Shown one piece after another: positions 28,072 through 36,194 of a stretch of DNA of 64,000 nucleotides. The translations under genes were made by a program, and so were the position numbers. Within the stretch, counting starts at the first letter, position 1, and every line of letters begins with the position of its first letter. Source of the DNA: Pseudomonas sp. MYb327 (GTDB lineage Bacteria > Pseudomonadota > Gammaproteobacteria > Pseudomonadales > Pseudomonadaceae); the NCBI RefSeq assembly GCF_040438925.1, contig NZ_CP159258.1, positions 3,300,001 through 3,364,000 of the forward strand, written 5' to 3'. The notes under the pieces were generated by a model. That model made no database searches and was not told where the DNA came from. It saw only the letters and a program-made list of their open reading frames with translations.

Positions 28072-28479
28072 ATGAGCACTGCCTACAAACGCGTATTGCC
28101 ACAGCTGGATGATCTCAACCGGTTTTTCTGGACCAGTGGCGCCGACGGCAAATTGCGCTTTCTGCGCTGCAACGACTGCGACCATTGGCTGCATCCGCCG
28201 GGAATCATCTGCCCGCAGTGCCTGAGCCGAAACCTCGCGCCGCAGGCGGTTTCGGGCCTGGGCACTATCGAGGCACTGACGATCAATCATCAGCCGTGGT
28301 CGCCTGACCAGCCTGTGCCTTATGCCGTCGCCATCGTTTCACTCGACGACCACAAAAGCCTGCAACTGACGACCAACATCGTCGGCTGCGCGCCCGAATC
28401 GTCCTTCATTGGTCAGCGGGTACGTGTGGTCTTCGAAGCTATCGAGGATGTTCACTTACCTCTGTTCACGCCTGTCTGA
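28072..28479 (+). CDS. DUF35 / OB-fold zinc-ribbon acyl-CoA-associated protein
   Basis: A 135-residue protein with a zinc ribbon (CNDCDHWLHPPGIICPQC, residues about 34-51) followed by an OB-fold (GTIEALTINHQPWSP). DUF35 proteins usually partner a thiolase-like Ltp protein, as in steroid side-chain retro-aldol cleavage, or a hydratase. ATG 28072 has GGAG six bases upstream. It leads a rightward run of four acyl-CoA dehydrogenases; no thiolase-like partner lies beside it. Confidence 0.88.
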   Translation: MSTAYKRVLPQLDDLNRFFWTSGADGKLRFLRCNDCDHWLHPPGIICPQCLSRNLAPQAVSGLGTIEALTINHQPWSPDQPVPYAVAIVSLDDHKSLQLTTNIVGCAPESSFIGQRVRVVFEAIEDVHLPLFTPV

Positions 28480-28489
28480 GAGAGCCCGC

Positions 28490-29587
28490 ATGCAAGAAGA
28501 ACACGCCGAAAGTCTCGCTTCGATCCGCGAACAGGCCAGGCGCCTGCTAAAGGATCAAGCCACCCCGGAACACTTGAAGTCGCTCCTGGATACACCCGCC
28601 AGTTTCGATCGACACTTGTGGAGTCATGCCGTCGACCAGGGCTGGCCAAGTGTCGCGGTAACCGAGCAATCGGGTGGTTTGGGTCTAGGCTGGAGCGGCC
28701 TTGGCGTGCTTTGCGAAGAAACCGGGCGCCTGACCACGTCATTACCGCTGATTGGCAACGCCGTGGCTGCTCATGCCCTGCAGTTCGCCAAAGGCAATTG
28801 GAGCACCTTGATCGAAGCATTGGCCAACGGAGGCAAGATCGCCTGCCTGGCCTTGGCGGATCCAGAGGACAGTGGCTTGGCGACAAGCCCGTCATTGTTG
28901 GCAAGCAACGGCATATTGCAGGGCGAAAAGGCCCTGGCAGCCTTTGCCAGCGTTGCCGACATTGCACTGGTCCAGGCACAAGGCGAACAAGGCAACGGGC
29001 TCTATCTGGTCGACCTAGCACACCCCGGTGTCACCCGCCGAACCTTCAATACCCTCGACAACGCCCGTGCCGCTGCTGTCCTGCAGTTCAAGCAGGTCCC
29101 GGCCACACCACTGGGCGGTGTCGACTTGATTCTGGATATCGCCAACCTGGCGGCCCTCGCCTGCGCCAGCGAGCAGATCGGCGGCGCCCGGGCCAGCCTG
29201 GATCTGGCCTGTGATTATGCCCGCGAGCGTCGTGCCTTCGGTCAACAGATTGGTAGCTTCCAGGGGATCAAGCACAAGCTCGCCGAAGCTTACTGCTTGC
29301 TGGAAATCGCCAAGGGTTGCACCAATGACGCGCTCAATGCCTGGGAAAACAGCTTGGTAGAGAGTCGCCAATTGAGCGCAGCAGCACGTATCGCAGCAAC
29401 CAAAGCCTACGACTACATCGCCCAGGAAGGACTGCATATCCACGGCGGCATGGGTATGACATGGGAAGCCATGCCTCATCACCACTACCGCCGCTCACGC
29501 ACGCTCGCCCTGGAACTGGGCAGCATCCACTACTGGCGTGAATGTCTGCTGAACGAAATCGGGCTGGAAACGGCGAATCATGGATAA
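28490..29587 (+). CDS. Acyl-CoA dehydrogenase, beta-type subunit (pair 1)
   Basis: A 365-residue acyl-CoA dehydrogenase-fold protein. The C-terminal half has RRAFGQQIGSFQGIKHKLAEAY and ends in the EGLHIHGGMGMTWEAMPHH signature found on the less catalytic partner of heteromeric FadE enzymes. ATG 28490 begins 10 bp after the DUF35 stop. It overlaps the next gene by 8 bp, which suggests equimolar synthesis of a heteromer. The N-terminal domain is short compared with stand-alone enzymes. Confidence 0.88.
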   Translation: MQEEHAESLASIREQARRLLKDQATPEHLKSLLDTPASFDRHLWSHAVDQGWPSVAVTEQSGGLGLGWSGLGVLCEETGRLTTSLPLIGNAVAAHALQFAKGNWSTLIEALANGGKIACLALADPEDSGLATSPSLLASNGILQGEKALAAFASVADIALVQAQGEQGNGLYLVDLAHPGVTRRTFNTLDNARAAAVLQFKQVPATPLGGVDLILDIANLAALACASEQIGGARASLDLACDYARERRAFGQQIGSFQGIKHKLAEAYCLLEIAKGCTNDALNAWENSLVESRQLSAAARIAATKAYDYIAQEGLHIHGGMGMTWEAMPHHHYRRSRTLALELGSIHYWRECLLNEIGLETANHG

Positions 29588-30800
29588 CGGCGGACCCATC
29601 ATGAGCAATACACTCGAACGCTATCGCGAACGCGCCAGATCCTGGCTGGCAGAGCACGCCCCCCTTTACGCTGGACAAGCACGGCGAGGGCTGAGCTTCA
29701 AAGAGGACCTGGACCTGGCTCGCGCCTGGCAAGCCCTCAAGGCAGAACACGGCTACGCCTGCATCACCCTGCCAACGGAGTTTGATGGTGCGGGTGGCAG
29801 CGAGCTGGAAAAAGTCGTCTTCAGCGAAGAAGAGATGCGTTATGACCTGCCACTGGTCTACTTCAGCATCAGCCTGAACAACCCCCTACCGATTTTCTTG
29901 CGCTACGCCCCGTCCTATTGGACCGAGCGCCTGGCCAGGCCCACTGTCCGTGGCGAGTTGATCTGGTGTCAGCTGTTTTCTGAGCCTTCGGCTGGCTCCG
30001 ACCTGGCGTCACTACGTTTGAAGGCTGTTGCAGTGGAAGGTGGCTGGCGCCTGAGCGGGCAAAAGGTCTGGACCAGCTGGGCACAAATCGCCGATTGGGG
30101 TGTGATCGTTGCCCGCACCGATCCGAGTCTGCCCAAGCACGCCGGGCTGACCTACTTCTTTGTCGATATGAAATCCCCTGGTGTGAGTGTTGTGCCGATC
30201 CGCCGTCTGGGCGAGGAAAGCGACCTCAACGAAGTGTTCTTCGATGATGTTTTCGTTCCCGACGATCAACGCTTGGGTGAGATCAATGGTGGTTTCAAGG
30301 TCGCGGTGGAAACGCTGATGATCGAACGCTATTCGGTCACCGACGAATCCGGCTACGCCCCCAGCCTGGAGAAATTCATCGCATTGGCCGGACAGTCGAA
30401 AATCAATGGCAAGCGCGCGCTTGATGACGCTGAGATCCGCGCCAGCATCGTCGATGTATTCGTCCAGCGCCAAGGCCTGCGCGCCATCCATCGCCAAGCC
30501 CTGGAGGCATTTGCCAAGGGCCAGGCTCCGGGCCCTGAAGGCGCCATGCGCAAATTGCTGTTGGGTCGCACCCGCCAGTCTTTAAGTCGGATGGCGATGA
30601 ACATCCAGGGCCCGAACAGCCTGGTCCTGAATGAAGATTCTCAGGCCAAGACCAACTTCACCAGCGCCTGGCTCGACCCCAGTTTGCGTATTGCCGGTGG
30701 TACCGACGAGTTACTGCTTAACACCTTGGCCGAGCGTGTGCTTGGCCTGCCGCAGGATTCACGGCCAGACAAGGGCCAGCCTTTTAACGCCAACAAATAA
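29580..30800 (+). CDS. Acyl-CoA dehydrogenase, alpha-type subunit (pair 1)
   Basis: A 406-residue acyl-CoA dehydrogenase with the FAD-side motif WCQLFSEPSAGSDLASL (about residues 128-144), the SGQKVWTSWAQ strand and a C-terminal RIAGGTDELLLNTLAERVLGL. It starts inside the end of the preceding gene; a second in-frame ATG at 29601 with GGCGGA upstream is an equally good start. Predicted partner of the 28490-29587 product in FAD-dependent alpha-beta desaturation of an acyl-CoA. Confidence 0.9.
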   Translation: MDNGGPIMSNTLERYRERARSWLAEHAPLYAGQARRGLSFKEDLDLARAWQALKAEHGYACITLPTEFDGAGGSELEKVVFSEEEMRYDLPLVYFSISLNNPLPIFLRYAPSYWTERLARPTVRGELIWCQLFSEPSAGSDLASLRLKAVAVEGGWRLSGQKVWTSWAQIADWGVIVARTDPSLPKHAGLTYFFVDMKSPGVSVVPIRRLGEESDLNEVFFDDVFVPDDQRLGEINGGFKVAVETLMIERYSVTDESGYAPSLEKFIALAGQSKINGKRALDDAEIRASIVDVFVQRQGLRAIHRQALEAFAKGQAPGPEGAMRKLLLGRTRQSLSRMAMNIQGPNSLVLNEDSQAKTNFTSAWLDPSLRIAGGTDELLLNTLAERVLGLPQDSRPDKGQPFNANK

Positions 30801-30845
30801 ACGCCCCGGGCGGCCTTGGTCGCCCGCCATCGAAGGATCTCGCTC

Positions 30846-32045
30846 ATGCATTTCACTCTCGATCAGGAAGACGAGCGCTTCCGTCAGGAAGTCCGTGCCT
30901 TCCTCAAGGCCAAACTGCCCCAGGATCTGGCTGAACGCAATCGCCGGGGTTACCACCCCTTGCGTGAAGACACCCGCCAGTGGACCAAGATCCTTCGCGC
31001 CCAGGGCTGGTCCGGCGCCAATTGGCCGACATCCTGGGGCGGCACCGGATGGTCGCCCGTGCGTCAGTTCATTTTCGAAGAGGAAAGCATCCTGGCCGGT
31101 GCGCCGGCGGTCGATACCGCTGGATTCAAGATGATCGGCCCGGTAATCATGACCTTCGCCAACGACACCATGAAGGCACAGTACGGCCCACGCATCCTCA
31201 GCGGGGATGTCTTTTGGGGCCAGGGTTTTTCCGAACCCAATGCCGGATCGGACTTGGGCTCTTTGACGACGCGTGCCGAACGCGACGGCGATGAATATGT
31301 CATCAACGGGCAGAAAATCTGGACCTCGTTCGTTGAAACCGCGGACATGATTTTCATCCTCGCCAAGACCGATCCGCAGGCACGTCAGCGTGGTATTTCG
31401 ATGATTCTTGTCGACCGCCAGGCGCCGGGCGTGACTATTCGCCCGATTTATGACATCGGTGAAAGTCACAGCCTCAACGAAGTCTTCTTCGATGATGTGC
31501 GGGTTCCGGTCAGCAATCTGGTCGGTGAGGAAGGCATGGGTTGGACCTACGCTAAATTCCTGCTGGAAAACGAGCGGGCGTTCAGTGCCGAATGGCCACG
31601 CAACAATGCCCACCTCGCCCGCCTACGGACTTTGCTTAATACACCGCAGCACGATGGTCGGCGATTGATCGATCGGCCTGGCTTTGCTAGTCGCCTGGCA
31701 CAACTCAATACTGACTTGCTGGCATTGCGCTGGCTGAGTCTGCGCGCCCTGCACGAAAAAGCAGGAGGCCATGTCCGTTTGCCGGTGGGCTCGCTGCTGA
31801 AAATCCGCGGTTCGGAACTCCTGCAAAAAATTGGCGAGTTGCAAGTCGAAGCCCTCGGCAGCCACGCCAGCTATGTCTACCCCGACCCATTGGGCGACGC
31901 CCAACGCCAGCGAACCTGGCCACCGGGCCCAAACACGGCGCCCGGCATCATGGCGGATTATTTCTACCGTCGCGCCACCACTATTTACGGTGGTGCAAAT
32001 GAAGTTCAACGCACGATTATCGCCCGTTCGTTCCTGGAGCTCTGA
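30846..32045 (+). CDS. Acyl-CoA dehydrogenase, alpha-type subunit (pair 2)
   Basis: A 399-residue acyl-CoA dehydrogenase: FWGQGFSEPNAGSDLGSL (about residues 125-142), INGQKIWTSFVETADM, and a C-terminal TIYGGANEVQRTIIARSFLEL in which the usual YEG glutamate position is glycine. ATG 30846 has AAGGA eight bases upstream. The following gene starts 2 bp after its stop, so the pair is tightly coupled. Confidence 0.9.
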   Translation: MHFTLDQEDERFRQEVRAFLKAKLPQDLAERNRRGYHPLREDTRQWTKILRAQGWSGANWPTSWGGTGWSPVRQFIFEEESILAGAPAVDTAGFKMIGPVIMTFANDTMKAQYGPRILSGDVFWGQGFSEPNAGSDLGSLTTRAERDGDEYVINGQKIWTSFVETADMIFILAKTDPQARQRGISMILVDRQAPGVTIRPIYDIGESHSLNEVFFDDVRVPVSNLVGEEGMGWTYAKFLLENERAFSAEWPRNNAHLARLRTLLNTPQHDGRRLIDRPGFASRLAQLNTDLLALRWLSLRALHEKAGGHVRLPVGSLLKIRGSELLQKIGELQVEALGSHASYVYPDPLGDAQRQRTWPPGPNTAPGIMADYFYRRATTIYGGANEVQRTIIARSFLEL

Positions 32046-32047
32046 GC

Positions 32048-33184
32048 ATGGATTTTCAACTCAATGAAGAGCAAAACATGCTCAAAGACAGCGTTCGCCG
32101 GTTCATGGAGGACAATTGCTCCTTCGAACAGCGCGGTGCAACCGTCGATAACGGCGCCTTCGATGGCGGTCATTGGCTTCAGATGGCCGAACTCGGGCTC
32201 CTGGCCCTGGGCCTGCCGGAAGATCTGGGGGGAATGAACTGCTCAGCCATCGAAAGTGCCTTGGTGATGGAAGAGCTCGGCCGTGTGCTTTGCGTCGAAC
32301 CCTATTGGGCCGTGGCCATCCAGGCGGCGCAAACCCTGCTAGCCAGCAACGACCCCAAAGCTCGTGCGGTGCTGCAGGCCATGGGCGAAGGTATGGCACT
32401 GCCCGTGCTGGCCCACGAAGAAGCACCGGCGCGTGGAGAGTTGGCATTCGTCCAGACCCGCGCCTTCGAGACAGCGCAGGGTCGCTGGCGCTTGAATGGG
32501 GAAAAGGTCGCCGTGGTCGGTGGCAATATCGCCGAGCTGTTCATCGTTTCAGTACGTACCTCCGGTGCGGCCGGGGACCGCGACGGCATCACTCTGTTCT
32601 TGCTCGACGCCAAAACGGTTGGCATCGACAAACGCAATGTCCGCCTGATCGATAATCGTTGGGCCAGCCACTTGGTGTTCACTAACGTCGAGGTGACTGA
32701 GGCCCAGGTTTTGGGCAAGGTCGGCGACGGCTATGCCGCGCTGAGCCACGCCAACGCCCACGCCATGGTCGGACTGTTCGCCGAAGCCGTGGGTGTCATG
32801 GAACAGTCGCTGTGGATCACCCGCGACTACCTGAAGATTCGCAAACAGTTCGGGCAGACTCTCTCCAACTTCCAAAGCCTGCAGCACCGAATGAGCGAAA
32901 TGCTCATCGAGCTGGAACTCTCGCGCAGCATGCTGCACCTGGCATTGGCCAGCCTCGATCTCGATGCAGCGCAGCGCGACCGGGCACTGTCGGCAGTCAA
33001 GGCGCATATCGGCAAAAGCGGACAATTCGTGTGCGGCCAGGCCATTCAGCTGCATGGCGGCATCGGCGTGACCGAGGAGTACGTCATCGGTCACTACTTC
33101 AAACGCATGACACTGATCAACGCAGCGCTTGGCACCAGCATGCATCACTACGAGTTGTTGGCAGAAGCAGAGCGCGCGGCCTGA
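32048..33184 (+). CDS. Acyl-CoA dehydrogenase, beta-type subunit (pair 2)
   Basis: A 378-residue partner-type acyl-CoA dehydrogenase beginning MDFQLNEEQNMLKDSVRRFM. It carries KQFGQTLSNFQSLQHRMSEM (about residues 268-287) and AIQLHGGIGVTEEYVIGHY near residue 335. The 2-bp gap to the upstream gene and the LHGGIG/IYGGAN pairing predict an alpha-beta heteromer. A clear terminator follows, ending the 28.1-33.2 kb transcript. Confidence 0.9.
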   Translation: MDFQLNEEQNMLKDSVRRFMEDNCSFEQRGATVDNGAFDGGHWLQMAELGLLALGLPEDLGGMNCSAIESALVMEELGRVLCVEPYWAVAIQAAQTLLASNDPKARAVLQAMGEGMALPVLAHEEAPARGELAFVQTRAFETAQGRWRLNGEKVAVVGGNIAELFIVSVRTSGAAGDRDGITLFLLDAKTVGIDKRNVRLIDNRWASHLVFTNVEVTEAQVLGKVGDGYAALSHANAHAMVGLFAEAVGVMEQSLWITRDYLKIRKQFGQTLSNFQSLQHRMSEMLIELELSRSMLHLALASLDLDAAQRDRALSAVKAHIGKSGQFVCGQAIQLHGGIGVTEEYVIGHYFKRMTLINAALGTSMHHYELLAEAERAA

Positions 33185-33212
33185 GGGTTTTTTGCCCTTC
33201 CCCGTTCGCCAT

Positions 33213-33247
33213 AAAAATCCGGACGCTGCATAAGGCTCCGGATTTTT
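33213..33247. terminator. Intrinsic terminator after acyl-CoA dehydrogenase pair 2
   Basis: AAAAATCCGGA (33213-33223) and TCCGGATTTTT (33237-33247) form a perfect 11-bp stem ending in five T. It separates the dehydrogenase operon from the Rieske gene. Confidence 0.8.
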
Positions 33248-33324
33248 CAACGCTGCTCCACACGCCCCACGGGGCACCCATGACAACAAACACACCGCTA
33301 TAACAAAACCAAGAGGACCGTGTG

Positions 33325-34359
33325 ATGTTGAACCTTTCCATGAAACCGACCGGTTGGTTCCAGATCGGCTGGAGCGATGAACTGGCTCCAGGCTCGGTCA
33401 AACCAATGAAATACCTTGGGCATGATCTGGTGGCATTCCGTAGCGAAACAGGCGAGCTTGCCGTACTCGATGCCCACTGCCACCACATGGGTGCGCATTT
33501 GGGTTATGGCGGCAAAGTGAAAGGCGACTGCATCGCCTGCCCTTACCATGGCTGGCAGTGGAACACCCAGGGTGAAAACGCCCTGATTCCCTATCAGGAC
33601 CATCCCATTCGCAAGAAGCTACGCAAGTGGGACGTCGTCGAGCAGCACGGCATCATGTTCCTGTGGCACGACCCCGCCGGTGGTCCACCCCGCGATGGCT
33701 GGTTGCCCGACGCATTCAATCACCCCGAACACCCGGCAGATCCCGCCGATTATTACCCGTGCTATCCCCATGCTGTGGTCTTTGCGCCTGAGGAGCCCAT
33801 CCATCCGCAACTGATTACCGAAAACGCTGCCGATACCATGCACTTCCGCTTTGCCCACAATGCCCCGGAAGACCCACTCCTGCTGGCCTTCGATACCAGC
33901 ACGGCGATCTGGAAGTCGACCATGGGGTTTCGCTCGAAGGTCACCAAGGAAGTCGCGATGCTGTTGCATGCTCGCAATGCCGGGGTCGGTCTGAACTTCT
34001 CGATATTCGATCATCCGGTCCTGGCGCGCCGTCTGGTGCTGTCATGCACGCCCATCGACGATGAAAAATCAGACCTGCGAGTAAGCTACTACTTCCGGCG
34101 CGATCCAAAGTCTCCTGAGCACATGCCTGAATCCGTTCGACAAATGGCACGACATACCCGCGTTCTTTTCGAAGAGGACGCGGTGATCTGGAGACACCAG
34201 AAGTTTGTGCAAAGGCCGATCTATGCCAGACAGGACGTCGCGGGCTATACCGCGCTGCGGACCTGGTGCGAGCAGTTCTATGAGGCGACAGGCAGTACCC
34301 AGGGACCGCTAAAAGTCCTGGAAGACACGGGCGAACCGGTCAACTGCAGTCTGCTGTGA
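33325..34359 (+). CDS. Rieske non-haem iron oxygenase, KshA-like terminal oxygenase
   Basis: A 344-residue oxygenase. The Rieske cluster ligands are C52/H54 and C72/H75 (CHHMG...CPYHGW, 17 residues apart). The mononuclear iron site is N167-x2-D170-x2-H173-x4-H178, with D285 (LFEEDAVIW) as likely third ligand. The overall layout and the end FEEDAVIWRH...WCEQFYEAT resemble 3-ketosteroid 9-alpha-hydroxylase oxygenase (KshA), so attack on a polycyclic or alicyclic ring is plausible but not proven. ATG 33325 has AGAGGA seven bases upstream. No ferredoxin or reductase gene lies beside it. Confidence 0.88.
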   Translation: MLNLSMKPTGWFQIGWSDELAPGSVKPMKYLGHDLVAFRSETGELAVLDAHCHHMGAHLGYGGKVKGDCIACPYHGWQWNTQGENALIPYQDHPIRKKLRKWDVVEQHGIMFLWHDPAGGPPRDGWLPDAFNHPEHPADPADYYPCYPHAVVFAPEEPIHPQLITENAADTMHFRFAHNAPEDPLLLAFDTSTAIWKSTMGFRSKVTKEVAMLLHARNAGVGLNFSIFDHPVLARRLVLSCTPIDDEKSDLRVSYYFRRDPKSPEHMPESVRQMARHTRVLFEEDAVIWRHQKFVQRPIYARQDVAGYTALRTWCEQFYEATGSTQGPLKVLEDTGEPVNCSLL

Positions 34360-34394
34360 CATCGCGCAAGGCGTTGCTCTGAGTCCTGGCGAAA

Positions 34395-34850
34395 TCAGTT
34401 GTTTCGCCGGGTTCCTTGCGGGATTTCCCCGCAGAAAATATCGACGTTGCCATCGGACGGCGCGGTTCTAACAACGATCGAGTATTCGCCTGAGAGTAGT
34501 TCTGACAGGGCGACAGGCACGCTTCTTGAGTAGGTCCAGCCGCGTACTGCGGCACGTTCAGTATTGACCTGATCATTCATCGAGAATGCGATAGGCCCCG
34601 GCTGCTGGCAGCTGCCCTTATAGATGAAGGTGTAGAGTCGCAAGGGCAGAGAAACGCCACCTGGAATGCCACTGATGATAAAGCTGAACCCCGTTTGAGT
34701 ACCGCGGCTTGCCAGTGTCACATTGGCAATCTGACCGGCGTTGCGTTGAGTGGCCAGTAAAGAAACGATCATCACTTGCTCGGTTGATGTGGTGCAAGCA
34801 CAGAGGGAGGCGGCGATCATGAAGACTGCCAATGGGTTTGTGACGTTCAT
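34395..34850 (-). CDS. Small putative lipoprotein, function unknown
   Basis: A 151-residue protein I do not recognise. It begins MNVTNPLAVFMIAASLCACTT, a signal peptide with a plausible lipobox LCAC (acylated Cys19), followed by a mature part rich in beta-type sequence (FSFIISGIPGGVSLPLRLYTF) and two further cysteines (SCQQPG, DIFCGEI) that could pair. Start 34850 has GGAG at six bases. It is convergent with the Rieske gene and downstream of a hairpin after the thiolase, so it is probably expressed separately. Its place in the island may be incidental. Confidence 0.65.
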   Translation of the reverse strand: MNVTNPLAVFMIAASLCACTTSTEQVMIVSLLATQRNAGQIANVTLASRGTQTGFSFIISGIPGGVSLPLRLYTFIYKGSCQQPGPIAFSMNDQVNTERAAVRGWTYSRSVPVALSELLSGEYSIVVRTAPSDGNVDIFCGEIPQGTRRNN

Positions 34851-34919
34851 CATCCACTCCGTCGACCCTATCAATGGTGCCGCTGGCCAATGGTCGCCTT
34901 TGAGCCTGGGCAGGACGCA

Positions 34920-34952
34920 AAAGCCTGGAATCCAGCGCGGGTTCCAGGCTTT
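34920..34952 (-). terminator. Hairpin downstream of the thiolase gene
   Basis: AAAGCCTGGAA (34920-34930) pairs with TTCCAGGCTTT (34942-34952), an 11-bp perfect stem. It lies 22 bp past the thiolase stop on the leftward transcript and ends in a short T-run on that strand. Confidence 0.65.
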
Positions 34953-34973
34953 CCTTTCAAGTCGCGTTAGGGG

Positions 34974-36161
34974 TCAAGGGTAGACTTCAAACAGCCCTGC
35001 CGCGCCCATACCGCCACCCACGCACATACTCACCACGACGAAGCGTACGCCGCGTCGACGCCCCTCCAGCAAGGCACTGCCCACCAGACGCGAACCGGTC
35101 ATGCCAAACGGATGACCAAGGCCGATGCCACCGCCATTGACGTTGAATATTTCCGGATCGATACCCAAGTGGTCACGGCAATACAAGGCCTGACAGGCAA
35201 ATGCTTCATTCAATTCCCAGAGACCGACATCGCCGATGGTCAAACCATGTTTGCCCAGCAGCTTCGGAATCGCTGTTACTGGGCCAATACCCATTTCTTC
35301 CGGTGCACAGCCAGTGACGATCAATCCCCGGTAGGCGCCCAGCGGATTCAACCCGCGTTGTTCAGCAACACGCGCTTCCATCAGCAGGCAGGCCGAGGCA
35401 CCGTCGGACAGCTGACTGGCGTTGCCAGCGGTAATACTGCCACCCTCCATGACTGGCTTGAGTGCCGCCAGACCTTCGGCGGTTGTGCTTGCACGCAGGC
35501 ACTCGTCTTCGCTGAACAGGAAACGTTTGTAACTGATCTCCCCGCTCTGTTTGTCGACCAGCTTTTGCGAGACCTGCATTGGTGCGATTTCTTCGGCGAA
35601 GACACCCCTGGCCTGGGCCGCGACGGCGCGCTGCATGGCCTGCAGGGAAAATTCATCTTGGGTCTGACGCGAAATACCGTACTGCCGAGCGACGTATTCG
35701 GCGGTCTCGATCATCGGCATGTAGGCAGAGGGTACCCGCTCCACCAGATCCATATCCTTGTCGCGTATGGCCCACTCAAGGTAGCTGGGAGTCAATGCGC
35801 TGACATTCTCTGAGCCGCCGCCAATGACGATGTCCATGCCATCGACCAGGATTTGCTTGGCGGCCATGCCGATAGCCATCAATCCCGAGGCACACTGTCG
35901 ATCGACGGTGGCGCCGGCGACACCGACGCCAAAGCCGGCCCGCAACGCCGCTGCGCGAGCCAGGTTGCGCCCTGCTGTTCCGGCTCCCATCGCGGCGCCA
36001 ATGATCACATCCTCGACTTCAGAAGGATCAACAGCGGCACGCAAGGTGCTGTGCAACAAGGCATGCGCTGTCAGGCTCGGCGACTTGATGTCGTTCAGAG
36101 CACCTCGATGGGCCTTGCCGATCGGTGTGCGCGCAGTGGAAACAATAACCGCTTCTCTCAT
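34974..36161 (-). CDS. Acetyl-CoA C-acyltransferase (thiolase)
   Basis: A 395-residue thiolase of the degradative type. The nucleophile cysteine is in VDRQCASGLMAIGMA (about residue 89). NVNGGGIGLGHPFGMTGSRL carries the catalytic His, and the second cysteine is in SMCVGGGMGAAGLFEVYP at the C-terminus. It should cleave 3-ketoacyl-CoA. It follows the double-length acyl-CoA dehydrogenase by 33 bp, so first and last steps of a beta-oxidation round are encoded together. It resembles FadA5/AtoB-type enzymes and not the Ltp aldolase type. Confidence 0.93.
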   Translation of the reverse strand: MREAVIVSTARTPIGKAHRGALNDIKSPSLTAHALLHSTLRAAVDPSEVEDVIIGAAMGAGTAGRNLARAAALRAGFGVGVAGATVDRQCASGLMAIGMAAKQILVDGMDIVIGGGSENVSALTPSYLEWAIRDKDMDLVERVPSAYMPMIETAEYVARQYGISRQTQDEFSLQAMQRAVAAQARGVFAEEIAPMQVSQKLVDKQSGEISYKRFLFSEDECLRASTTAEGLAALKPVMEGGSITAGNASQLSDGASACLLMEARVAEQRGLNPLGAYRGLIVTGCAPEEMGIGPVTAIPKLLGKHGLTIGDVGLWELNEAFACQALYCRDHLGIDPEIFNVNGGGIGLGHPFGMTGSRLVGSALLEGRRRGVRFVVVSMCVGGGMGAAGLFEVYP

Positions 36162-36194
36162 GATGTTATCCGGTTGTTCACGGTGGCTCGGGCC

